A stretch of 64,000 nucleotides of DNA. It comes from Candidatus Zhuqueibacterota bacterium. GTDB lineage: Bacteria > BS750m-G25. The DNA is taken from positions 20,276 through 84,275 of the forward strand of contig JADHWK010000006.1 of the NCBI GenBank assembly GCA_016783505.1. Reading direction: 5' to 3'. Numbering within the stretch: position 1 is the first letter of the stretch; each line of letters starts with the position of its first letter. The translations under genes and the position numbers were made by a program. The notes below the pieces were generated by a model. It was not told the DNA's origin, did not search any database, and was given only the letters and a program-made list of their open reading frames with translations. Below are positions 41,717 through 49,314 of this stretch, in pieces.

Positions 41717-41744
41717 TTGATTTTTAAAGATTAATTGCTATATT
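41717..41744 (+). promoter_or_regulatory. Promoter (TTGATT-16-TATATT)
   Basis: TTGATT at 41717-41722, 16-nt spacer, TATATT at 41739-41744, about 80 bp before the beta-helix gene. Same position relative to the terminator as at 39139. Confidence 0.55.
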
Positions 41745-41824
41745 AAATGATGTAATCCTAATTTACTGGAATCCAAACCTTCCTGAGTGTTATATTCCTA
41801 CCTGTATTATGTAAGGAGACTAAA

Positions 41825-43423
41825 ACGAGAAAATTATTTAAAAGCTTTTACTTCGGATTGTTTATGGTCGCCATAGCAAATGCAACCATCATCAATGTCC
41901 CGGGAGATCAACCGACAATTCAGGCTGGGATCAATATTGCAGTGAATGGTGACACTATTCTTGTCCAACCTGGCAGCTATGTAGAAAACATCAATTTTAA
42001 CGGAAAAAATATTGTTGTAGGATCATTGTTTCTAACAACAGGCGACACTGCCTACATCTCACAGACCGTGATTGATGGAGACTCCAGCGGAAGTGTTGTA
42101 ACGTTTGAGAATAGTGAGGATACGACGGCGGTGTTAAGGGGGTTTACGATTACAAACGGTTCGTATGGTTCTGGTGGTGGGATTTACTGCTTGAATTCCA
42201 GTCCAAGATTGGTGAATGTGACAATGATAGGTAATTCTGCTGATGAATATGGTGGCGGTATTTTCTGTAGTGATGAATCCAGCCCAAGTTTGGAGAATGT
42301 TACGATAAGTGGGAATACGGCTGATGATGGTGGTGGGATTTACTGTTATGAATCCAGCCCGAGTTTAATAAATGTGACGGTGAGTGGAAACACATCCTCT
42401 TCTTACGGCGGCGGGATTTGCTGCATTGTTAATTCCAATCTGAGTTTTGTGAACGTGACAATAACAAATAATTATGCTTATTCTGGGGGAGGGATTTGGT
42501 GTGTTGAATCCAGCCCGAGTTTGGAGAATGTGACCATAATAGTAAATTCTGCTATAAATGGTGGCGGGATTTTCTGTGATGTCAACTCCAGCCCGAGTTT
42601 GGATAATGTTACGATAAGTGGGAATACGGCTGTTTATTCTGGCGGCGGGATTTACTGTCGGAATAATTCTATCCCAAGTTTGTCGAATGTAACCATAAGC
42701 GAGAATACGGCTCATATTGGTGGTGGGATTTACTGTCATGATAATTCCAACCCGACTTTGATAAATACCGTCCTCTGGAACGATTTGTCGCAGGAGATTT
42801 ATTTCTGCCAATATGGAGACTCAAGTTCCATTACAATCGCCTATTCCGATGTGCAGGGTGGGCAAGATAGTATTGTAACCAACGACAATGGCACTGTGAA
42901 CTGGCTGGAAGGGAATATTGATACCGATCCGCTGTTTGTTGATGCTACAAGTGGTGATTTTCACCATCAAGAAGGTTCCCCCTGTATAGATGCAGGAATA
43001 CCAGACACTTCTGGGTTAAATCTACCACTTTGGGATTTAGATGGTAATCAGCGTATCTGGGATGGTGATGGAGACGGTTCAGCGATTATTGATATGGGTG
43101 CTTATGAATATGGTTCTCCGTCAGTTGTCGGGATAGATGATAATGCTATGGTTGAACTAATAAGCTTTAATCTTTACCAAAATTACCCCAATCCCTTCAA
43201 CCATATGAGCACAATCAAATACGGGTTTCCCAAAGAGTCAAAGGTAACCTTGAAGATCTTTGACATCCTAGGGCGGGAAGTGACTACTTTGGTCAATGAA
43301 CATCAGACTGCCGGTTATTATCAGGTAAGTTGGGATGCATCCGGTTATTCGTCTGGTATCTATTTTTATCAAATTCAAGCTGGTGAGTTTCGGAAGGTGA
43401 GGAAGATGGTTTTGTTGAAATAA
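41825..43423 (+). CDS. Secreted parallel beta-helix protein with sorting domain, apparent ACG start
   Basis: About 532 residues. GTAAGGAGAC followed six bases later by ACG gives TRKLFKSFYFGLFMVAIANATIINVPGD, a perfect signal peptide and strong ribosome-binding site with only the start codon odd; the track's TTG at 41858 truncates the signal. Residues about 30-65 are a DUF1565-type opening (PTIQAGINIAVNGDTILVQPGSYVENI), followed by about ten repeats of SSPSLENVTISGNTA..GGGIYC, a right-handed beta-helix, and a sorting domain (LYQNYPNPFNHMSTIKYGFPKESKVTLKIFDILGREV...). Likely surface-exposed; carbohydrate binding or lyase activity is possible but no catalytic site is evident. Confidence 0.75.
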   Translation, partial: TRKLFKSFYFGLFMVAIANATIINVPGDQPTIQAGINIAVNGDTILVQPGSYVENINFNGKNIVVGSLFLTTGDTAYISQTVIDGDSSGSVVTFENSEDTTAVLRGFTITNGSYGSGGGIYCLNSSPRLVNVTMIGNSADEYGGGIFCSDESSPSLENVTISGNTADDGGGIYCYESSPSLINVTVSGNTSSSYGGGICCIVNSNLSFVNVTITNNYAYSGGGIWCVESSPSLENVTIIVNSAINGGGIFCDVNSSPSLDNVTISGNTAVYSGGGIYCRNNSIPSLSNVTISENTAHIGGGIYCHDNSNPTLINTVLWNDLSQEIYFCQYGDSSSITIAYSDVQGGQDSIVTNDNGTVNWLEGNIDTDPLFVDATSGDFHHQEGSPCIDAGIPDTSGLNLPLWDLDGNQRIWDGDGDGSAIIDMGAYEYGSPSVVGIDDNAMVELISFNLYQNYPNPFNHMSTIKYGFPKESKVTLKIFDILGREVTTLVNEHQTAGYYQVSWDASGYSSGIYFYQIQAGEFRKVRKMVLLK

Positions 43424-43443
43424 GGCCAAATAACCAAACCAAG

Positions 43444-43582
43444 TGTAGCCGCACCCCGAAACTTCGGGGTGCGTAATTATCATTCAGTCGGGCTCCAGCC
43501 GATCAGTCTGGCGCCTGATTGTTGGCAGGCATAAAGTCATGCCTGCGGCAGGCAGGCGCCTATGGCGTGACCTGCGGCTACA
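43444..43582. repeat. MITE-like element with 10-bp terminal inverted repeats
   Basis: TGTAGCCGCA at 43444-43453 and TGCGGCTACA at 43573-43582 bound 139 bp that hold a strong hairpin (GCACCCCGAA-AC-TTCGGGGTGC) and a GC-rich imperfect palindrome (GCATGCCTGCGGCAGGCAGGC). No open frame. Confidence 0.6.
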
Positions 43583-43593
43583 TTCAAAAAAAG

Positions 43594-43622
43594 AGCCCAT
43601 CAAATGATGGGGCTTTTTATTT
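43594..43622 (+). terminator. Terminator of the beta-helix gene
   Basis: AGCCCATC-AAAT-GATGGGGCT with one bulged G and a TTTTTATTT tail. Confidence 0.65.
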
Positions 43623-43656
43623 CTGCCTGTCCCCTAAAACTGGGAATAAGTTTTGT

Positions 43657-43681
43657 TGCTTCAAGGTTGCACCTTGAAGCA
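43657..43681. repeat. Isolated hairpin
   Basis: TGCTTCAAGG-TTGCA-CCTTGAAGCA, a perfect 10-bp stem without T-run, in the gap between convergent genes. The rest of 43424-43747 holds no gene. Confidence 0.5.
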
Positions 43682-43747
43682 TTACTTAGGGAATAGAAGG
43701 AAGTATAAATTTTAGATACAAAAAAAGGCCATTTAAGATGGTCTTTT

Positions 43748-44707
43748 TTATAGGTGCTGTGCATATTCAAAAGCATCTGGTCGGGCGAAATCTGGTTGGT
43801 AATGACTTTGACTTTCCGGGGCCTGAATCCAGCCGTAACGGAATCCCAGGTTCTCGAATTCCTCCAACACTTCATCATACTCTTCCCGGTATAAACACCG
43901 GCCCAATTCAGGATGCCCAAACACTTCCGGGATGGGGAAATATTGGGACATTAAAGAAACATGAACCGAAGGGGACAACTCATCGGCAATAAACCTTAAA
44001 CATTCTTTGCTATTTTCAACCTACCCCGGCAGGATCAAATGTCTGATAATCAGGCCGGATTCAATATCCCCGTTATCATCCAGTCTGATATACGATCCTT
44101 TCTGGCGAAACATCTCCTTGAGGGCTCTCATTGCTACTTCGGGATAATCAGGCGTGGAGGAATAGCGTTCCGCCAACTTTTTATCTATGTACTTGAAATC
44201 CGGAAGGTACACGTCCACTATATTTTGCAGGGACTGAAGTGTTTCCCATTTATCATAAGAATTGGTGTTCATGATGTAAATTGGTTTCCTGCCCCTGCTC
44301 TCCAAGGCGCGGATGATGGCTTTCATCTGGGGGATGTGGTGTGAAGGTGAGACGAAGCCCACACATTTGGGGCCTTGATCAAGGGTTCTTTCTATCCTAT
44401 CCAGAATGACCACCAGCTCCAGGCGGTGTTCCGGATTGTTTAGGCGATTCCGGCTGATCTGATAATTCTGGCAGAAGATGCATTGCATGTTGCAGTGGGT
44501 AAAGAATACATTGCAGATTCCATTGGAACCGGTTATGACGGGTTCTTCCCCTTGATGAGTGCATATGGCAGCTACCCCAAACTCCATACCACACTGGCAA
44601 AATCCTAATTTTTCAGTATTGCGTTTGGCGTGGCAATTTCGGGGACAACAGGTGCAATCTAAAAGTTCCTCAAAAATTGCAACTATATTTTCCCCGCTCA
44701 GTTCCAT
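43748..44707 (-). pseudogene. Radical SAM protein (PflA-like) with one in-frame TAG
   Basis: Two open frames in the same phase are separated by TAG at 44023-44021. Read through, the protein of about 320 residues has CTCCPRNCHAKRNTEKLGFCQCG, CNMQCIFCQNYQISR (the CxxxCxxC iron-sulfur motif in the form CNMQCIFC), DVYLPDFKYID, LIIRHLILPG-stop-VENSKECLRFIADELSPSVHVSLMSQYFP. This is the pyruvate formate-lyase-activating-like family often of unknown substrate. In-frame codons before the Met also encode a zinc-ribbon-like CLCGECGTKL, so the start may have been lost too. Decayed gene or assembly error. Confidence 0.75.
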
Positions 44708-44828
44708 GATTCTGTTAAGTTTGGTGCCGCATTCCCCACATAGACATTTCTGTTACATCAACAGCTCGAAAATTTGAACATCTATTTCTAAATGTTATCC
44801 TGGGGGCCACATTACGCCTAACGAGGGA

Positions 44829-46271
44829 TTATTTTGTCTCGGCTTGGTGAAATTTGGCGCCATAATACTTGTAAAAGGATCGAAAGGCGTCCTTCAGCAC
44901 CGGCCAGCGAACGGTCTCGCGCAGGATTTCCCGGTAAAATTTGTGAGCCGATACGCTGTTGAACAGGGCATTCTGCATTATTTGATTTTGATGGGCGAAA
45001 TGGATAAAAAAATCCAAAAGGCCGTAATTGGTGCTTAAGATGGCAAACCGCCGCATGAAATGCCCATAGGGTAAGTCATGAATGATCTCGTGGCAGGTTT
45101 CCTCAAAGAGCTTAAACGCCTGGCGCGAGATCCCTTCATGCATCATCACCTGGGCGGCATGAATGCCGCTTTGAAACGCCGAATTGATCCCCTTTCCTTT
45201 AAACGGCCGCACCAAACCGGCCGCATCCCCAATCATTACATAGCGGTGTCCATAATAGTTCTTAGCGATGGAAATGGGGAATTTGCCTTTAAAATAGAAA
45301 AGCGAGTTGTGATCGTAGCTATCATTCGAAGGCAGAATCTGACGCACGGGAGAGTAGCGCAAAAAGGTGTCCATCCAATGGGTATTGATGTCCTTGCCGG
45401 CGATATTGATAGTGATGTGATTGTATTTCGGGGTGATGGCGCCGAACTCGATCCGACGGTAGGAAGGAAGAAAGGCAAAAATCTTGTTTCCGATCTGCGC
45501 CATATAATCCATCCCGGGATGGATTTTGGTCACAATGGAATACAAAAATTCCGGCGAACGGTAATCGGTGGCGCGTTCAAACATCTGGATGGACCCGTCA
45601 TCGAGGCCGAAGGCACCCACCACTACATCGCAGCGGAGATAGTCGGTTTCCGAATAGAGAATGACCCGATCCGGGTGCAGTTCCAGATCAGTTACCCTGC
45701 TTTGGCGCACATCTACACCCCACTGCAGGGCCTGATCCAACAAATAACTGTCAAAAGTAATGCGGCGGACAGCAAAAGAGGGTTCCGATTCATCCTGCAA
45801 TTCAATGTGGCGGTTGTCGGAATACAGGATATAACCGGTAATCTCCCGCTGGACAAGATGGTCGGGAAACGGCACCTGCAACTGATCTTCCAGTAAGGAA
45901 CGGATCGGAGGGGACAGCACCCCTACGCATTGGTTGTAATGGGGCACACCGGAGTAGGTTTTACCCTCGTAGATCACGGTTTGCACGCGAATGCCGCGTT
46001 CCCGGGCCAACCTTTTCAACGTAATGGCACAAGCCATCCCGCCAGGCCCACCGCCGACTATGCCCACTATGGATCCATCCTGCAAACGTTCCATTCCCCA
46101 TTTCGCCCGCACCTTGGAAACATCCGTATCCGGCAGAGATACAGGCCGGATGTTCTGGGCAGGGAATTTCTCCCTGAAGCTTTTCAGAGTCTTGCGAACC
46201 ATGAACAACTGAAAGACGGGATTAATAAATTTCGAAAAGATTTTTTGATACCATTGGCGACCAGTGAACAT
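44829..46271 (-). CDS. FAD-dependent oxidoreductase, geranylgeranyl-reductase-like
   Basis: About 480 residues from ATG 46271 (GTG 46280 lies in older decayed sequence). An N-terminal extension of about 65 residues, with a hydrophobic segment, precedes the FAD-binding VGIVGGGPGGMACAITLKRL. Then YNQCVGVLSPPIRSLLEDQL, the NADPH/FAD-type middle, and GDAAGLVRPFKGKGINSAFQSG. This is the pattern of the geranylgeranyl reductase/FixC family that saturates prenyl chains. Given a UbiA-like enzyme and prenol kinase fusion in the window, a prenyl-lipid substrate is reasonable but unproven. Confidence 0.72.
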   Translation of the reverse strand: MFTGRQWYQKIFSKFINPVFQLFMVRKTLKSFREKFPAQNIRPVSLPDTDVSKVRAKWGMERLQDGSIVGIVGGGPGGMACAITLKRLARERGIRVQTVIYEGKTYSGVPHYNQCVGVLSPPIRSLLEDQLQVPFPDHLVQREITGYILYSDNRHIELQDESEPSFAVRRITFDSYLLDQALQWGVDVRQSRVTDLELHPDRVILYSETDYLRCDVVVGAFGLDDGSIQMFERATDYRSPEFLYSIVTKIHPGMDYMAQIGNKIFAFLPSYRRIEFGAITPKYNHITINIAGKDINTHWMDTFLRYSPVRQILPSNDSYDHNSLFYFKGKFPISIAKNYYGHRYVMIGDAAGLVRPFKGKGINSAFQSGIHAAQVMMHEGISRQAFKLFEETCHEIIHDLPYGHFMRRFAILSTNYGLLDFFIHFAHQNQIMQNALFNSVSAHKFYREILRETVRWPVLKDAFRSFYKYYGAKFHQAETK

Positions 46272-46275
46272 GTTC

Positions 46276-46461
46276 CACACCGGGTGATTCGAGCCGAATA
46301 CCGTTCAGCCGCAACAGGCGAACCAGATTTTCGGAGATGACGCCCGCGCAGAGGTTGCATCCGGGCGGTCCAGTAAGCAAAAAGTCCTTGGCATCAAAGA
46401 TGGAGAGTTGGATGTAATGGAGTCCGGTTCGGCGACGGATTAGTATCCTGGTTTCCTTACA
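46276..46461 (-). pseudogene. Fragment of a second FAD oxidoreductase
   Basis: On the minus strand, in a different frame from the gene after it, the bases read RTGLHYIQLSIFDAKDFLLTGPPGCNLCAGVISENLVRLLRLNGIRLESPGV. The piece DAKDF..GPPGCNLCAGVISE is like the N-terminal part of a related geranylgeranyl-reductase-type protein. Both ends are missing. Probably the remains of a tandem duplicate. Confidence 0.5.
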
Positions 46462-46604
46462 ACTGTATCTGCGGGAGGAACTACCCGGTCTTTTTCATGA
46501 ATATAGCGAATTATCTATATACTGTCAAGGGAAAAGTTGATTAATCCAAATCAAACCTATGGATTTTTTGAACTGTTGGTCGGTCAAACTAGTCCGTTTT
46601 GTTA

Positions 46605-46633
46605 TTGACTTTATGGGAAAAATTCCGTATTTT
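46605..46633 (+). promoter_or_regulatory. Promoter of the MoxR operon (TTGACT-17-TATTTT)
   Basis: TTGACT at 46605-46610, 17-nt spacer, TATTTT at 46628-46633, 36 bp before the gene. Confidence 0.6.
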
Positions 46634-46669
46634 TTGAAAAGTTAAAATTTAAATTTAGGATGTTTGGGA

Positions 46670-47677
46670 ATGATGGGAACTGAGAATAGCAAAAGGGACG
46701 ATTTAAAGGCAGCCCGGGAGCTGAAGGAGGCCCGGGATGTCATAGATAGGGAGATCGAGAAGGTCATTGTGGGCCAGAAGAAGGTGATCGAGGAGCTGCT
46801 CATCTCCCTTCTCTCCCGGGGACACTGCCTTATCATCGGGGTCCCTGGCCTGGCTAAGACCCTGCTAATCAGCACCCTGGCTCAAATGCTGGAGCTTAAG
46901 TTTTGCCGCATCCAGTTCACACCGGATCTGATGCCCTCGGACATTTCGGGGACCGAGATCATCGAGGAGGACATGACCACCGGCAAGAAATCCTTCCGTT
47001 TTGTCAAAGGGCCGGTGTTTGCCAATATAGTGCTGGCTGATGAGATCAACCGCACCCCCCCAAAGACCCAGGCGGCCCTGCTGCAGGCGATGCAGGAGCA
47101 CGAAGTTAGCTACGGGGGTGTGACACATAAACTGGAGGAGCCCTTCTTTGTCCTGGCCACCCAGAATCCCATCGAACAGGAGGGGACCTACCCCCTTCCT
47201 GAGGCCCAACTGGATCGTTTTATGTTTAACCTGTGGATGGATTACCCCTCCCACGACGAGGAGATGGAGATCGTGCGCACCACTACCAGTGGGTATACAG
47301 GCTCGGTGGAGGTGGTTTTGAACGCTGATAGTATCATAAAGCTGCAGGATCTGGTGCGGCGGGTGCCGGTGGCCGACAATGTGATTGACTTCGCGGTGGA
47401 ACTGGTCAGGCGCACCCGACCCAACTTTGACGGGTCCCCCCAGTTCGTCTGGGACTGGGTAAGTTGGGGAGCGGGACCCCGGGCCTCCCAATATCTCATC
47501 CTGGGGGCCAAGACCCGCTGCATCTTAGACGGCCGCTACACCCCAGACATAGACGACGTGCGAAGGGTGGCCCTGCCCGTCCTCCGGCACCGGATCGTGA
47601 CCAACTTTAACGCCGAAGCCGACGGGGTGGGGACATCGGAAATCATCGAGAAACTTTTGAAAGAGGGAAAAACTTGA
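46670..47677 (+). CDS. MoxR-family AAA+ ATPase
   Basis: About 335 residues from ATG 46670 (TTG 46664 in the track). Walker A GVPGLAKT, Walker B VLADEINR, sensor region TQNPIEQEGTYPLPEAQLDRFMF, and a C-terminal lid domain: canonical MoxR. These ATPases act as chaperones for protein complexes, often with DUF58 and von Willebrand A-domain partners. A DUF58 gene follows, but a DUF433 gene separates them. Complete. Confidence 0.9.
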   Translation: MMGTENSKRDDLKAARELKEARDVIDREIEKVIVGQKKVIEELLISLLSRGHCLIIGVPGLAKTLLISTLAQMLELKFCRIQFTPDLMPSDISGTEIIEEDMTTGKKSFRFVKGPVFANIVLADEINRTPPKTQAALLQAMQEHEVSYGGVTHKLEEPFFVLATQNPIEQEGTYPLPEAQLDRFMFNLWMDYPSHDEEMEIVRTTTSGYTGSVEVVLNADSIIKLQDLVRRVPVADNVIDFAVELVRRTRPNFDGSPQFVWDWVSWGAGPRASQYLILGAKTRCILDGRYTPDIDDVRRVALPVLRHRIVTNFNAEADGVGTSEIIEKLLKEGKT

Positions 47678-47720
47678 TTTCAGGAAGAAAAGTCGGGAAC
47701 TTTGAAAAAGGAGAACGATT

Positions 47721-47951
47721 ATGATTAGGGGTTTAATTACCGTTGATCCAAAGGTTTGTCACGGCAAACCCTGTATACGAGGAACCAGAATCATGGTTAG
47801 CAATATTTTAAGTCAGCTTGCGGGTGGCTATGGTTTTGACCAGATCAAGGAGGGGTATCCAGAACTGACAGATGAACATATAAAAGCAGCCATAGAATAT
47901 GCTGCCCATTTAGTTGAAGATGAGGACATCTTTTTAGTGCCTGCTGAATAA
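47721..47951 (+). CDS. DUF433 protein, antitoxin-like, within the MoxR-DUF58 operon
   Basis: 76 residues: ITVDPKVCHGKPCIRGTRIMVSNILSQLAGGYGFDQIKEGYPELTDEHIKAAIEYAAHLVEDE, the standard DUF433 winged-helix pattern. Family members are usually antitoxins paired with a downstream PIN-like (DUF5615) toxin. No such toxin is here; the last base of the stop is the first base of the DUF58 start, so it is translationally linked to DUF58 instead. AAAGGAG precedes the ATG. Confidence 0.85.
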   Translation: MIRGLITVDPKVCHGKPCIRGTRIMVSNILSQLAGGYGFDQIKEGYPELTDEHIKAAIEYAAHLVEDEDIFLVPAE

Positions 47952-48844
47952 TGGAAGCCTACCGCAAATACCTAAGCCCCCAGGTGGTCTCCCGTCTGGC
48001 CCGGATGGATCTTAGGGCCCGGTTGGTGGTGGAGGGATTTTTAACCGGACTGCACAAGAGCCCCTATCATGGGTTCTCGGTGGAGTTTGCCGAACACCGA
48101 CCCTACGGCCCGGGCGACCCCATCCGCTTCATAGACTGGAAGGTATGGGGACGGACGGACCGATACTACATTAAGGAATACGTGGAGGAGACCAACCTCA
48201 AGGCATATCTGCTGATGGACATTAGTGCCTCCATGGGATATTCTTCAAACGGCCTGTCCAAATTGGAATATGGGACCTATCTGGCCGCGGCCTTATCCTA
48301 CCTGATGCTATCCCAGCAGGATGCGGTGGGGCTGTTGGTCTTCGATGAGGTTATCCGCAAATACCTACCCCCCAAGTCGGTGATGGGCTATCTGCACCCC
48401 CTGCTGACCGAACTGGACGGGCTGAAGCCCGGTCGGGGGACGGATGTGAGCCGGGTCCTGCACCATCTGGCCGAACGGATCAAGCGGCGGGGGCTGATTA
48501 TTTTGATCTCTGACCTTTTCGATGACCCCGAAAGGGTGATGACTGGGCTCAAGCATTTTCGGCATAAGAAACATGAGGTTATCGTATTTCACGTTCTGAA
48601 TCCCCAGGAACGGGGATTTGATTTTAAGCGGGATGGGGTGTTCGTGGACCTGGAAACCGGGGAGCGGCTTACCGTCCAGCCCTGGCATATCAAGCGGGCT
48701 TATCGGGAACTTATGGGCACCTTTGCCGATTGGTATAAAAGGGAGTGCCGCCAACACCGGATTGATTACGTATTACTGGATACCGCTACCGATTACGATG
48801 TGGCTTTGGTCCAATATTTGACCAAGAGAAAGCGGATTATGTAA
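47951..48844 (+). CDS. DUF58 protein with von Willebrand A-like fold
   Basis: 297 residues. GFSVEFAEHRPYGPGDPIRFIDWKVWGRTDRYYIKEYVEETN is the DUF58 core and LLMDISASMGYSS is a MIDAS-like metal site. A C-terminal vWA-like Rossmann fold follows (RGLIILISDLFDDPERVMTGLKHFRHKKHEVIVFHVL). DUF58 proteins are partners of MoxR ATPases, with roles in assembling envelope complexes in Bacteroidota (BatA/B-type operons). No bat genes follow. Confidence 0.88.
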   Translation: MEAYRKYLSPQVVSRLARMDLRARLVVEGFLTGLHKSPYHGFSVEFAEHRPYGPGDPIRFIDWKVWGRTDRYYIKEYVEETNLKAYLLMDISASMGYSSNGLSKLEYGTYLAAALSYLMLSQQDAVGLLVFDEVIRKYLPPKSVMGYLHPLLTELDGLKPGRGTDVSRVLHHLAERIKRRGLIILISDLFDDPERVMTGLKHFRHKKHEVIVFHVLNPQERGFDFKRDGVFVDLETGERLTVQPWHIKRAYRELMGTFADWYKRECRQHRIDYVLLDTATDYDVALVQYLTKRKRIM

Positions 48845-49308
48845 CCCCCACTTTCAGACAACAAATTGGGCTCATCTTGAATTTTTATGAGTACCACTAA
48901 AACCCGGAAAGAGGGATAAATTTTAGTTATTTGGCCGATATCGTGCCTCAGCCTCTTCTGTGTCATTCCTGAATGTTTTCATCAGGAATCCAGGTTTTTT
49001 GGGGAGGGTTTCTTTTAGGAAAACCAGTAAGAGTGGATTCCCGCTAGAGGATTGCCCTGCCAGGCATGGCGGGAATGACAAAAAAAGAAACAGCTAAGGG
49101 AAAAAAATCATATTGATGCATTTTTTTCCAGCAAAGAAACAGTAACAAATTTTTGTTAAATAGACAAATTATTGTTTGTATCCGCACTAACCTGTGAAGA
49201 GCCCGGCGGGTAATTAATCGTAATACGAAGACGCAACTAACAAACAAGACTAGTCCGGCATTTGCCGGACAAACGAAAAGGGAATGACGTAACCTATTTT
49301 TAGGGAGG
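48845..49308. other. Intergenic region, no gene seen
   Basis: 464 bp. Contains ATTCCCGC...GCGGGAAT (about 49037-49076), a hairpin repeat of the sort seen across many genomes, GAATGTTTTCATCAGGAATCC, and TAGTCCGGCATTTGCCGGACAAA. No promoter of the window's usual type was recognised. The ribosome-binding site of the next gene, AGGGAGG, is at its end. Confidence 0.5.
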
Positions 49309-49314
49309 ATGAAG

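Noticed and set aside
10814-44023. TAG or TAA reassigned to an amino acid
   Set aside because: TAG ends intact genes (for example at 12083, 17732 and 18057) and TAA ends many others, so the in-frame stops are better explained by mutation or error.
46664-48844. Full aerotolerance (Bat) operon
   Set aside because: Only MoxR and DUF58 are present; no BatA/B/C/D genes follow.
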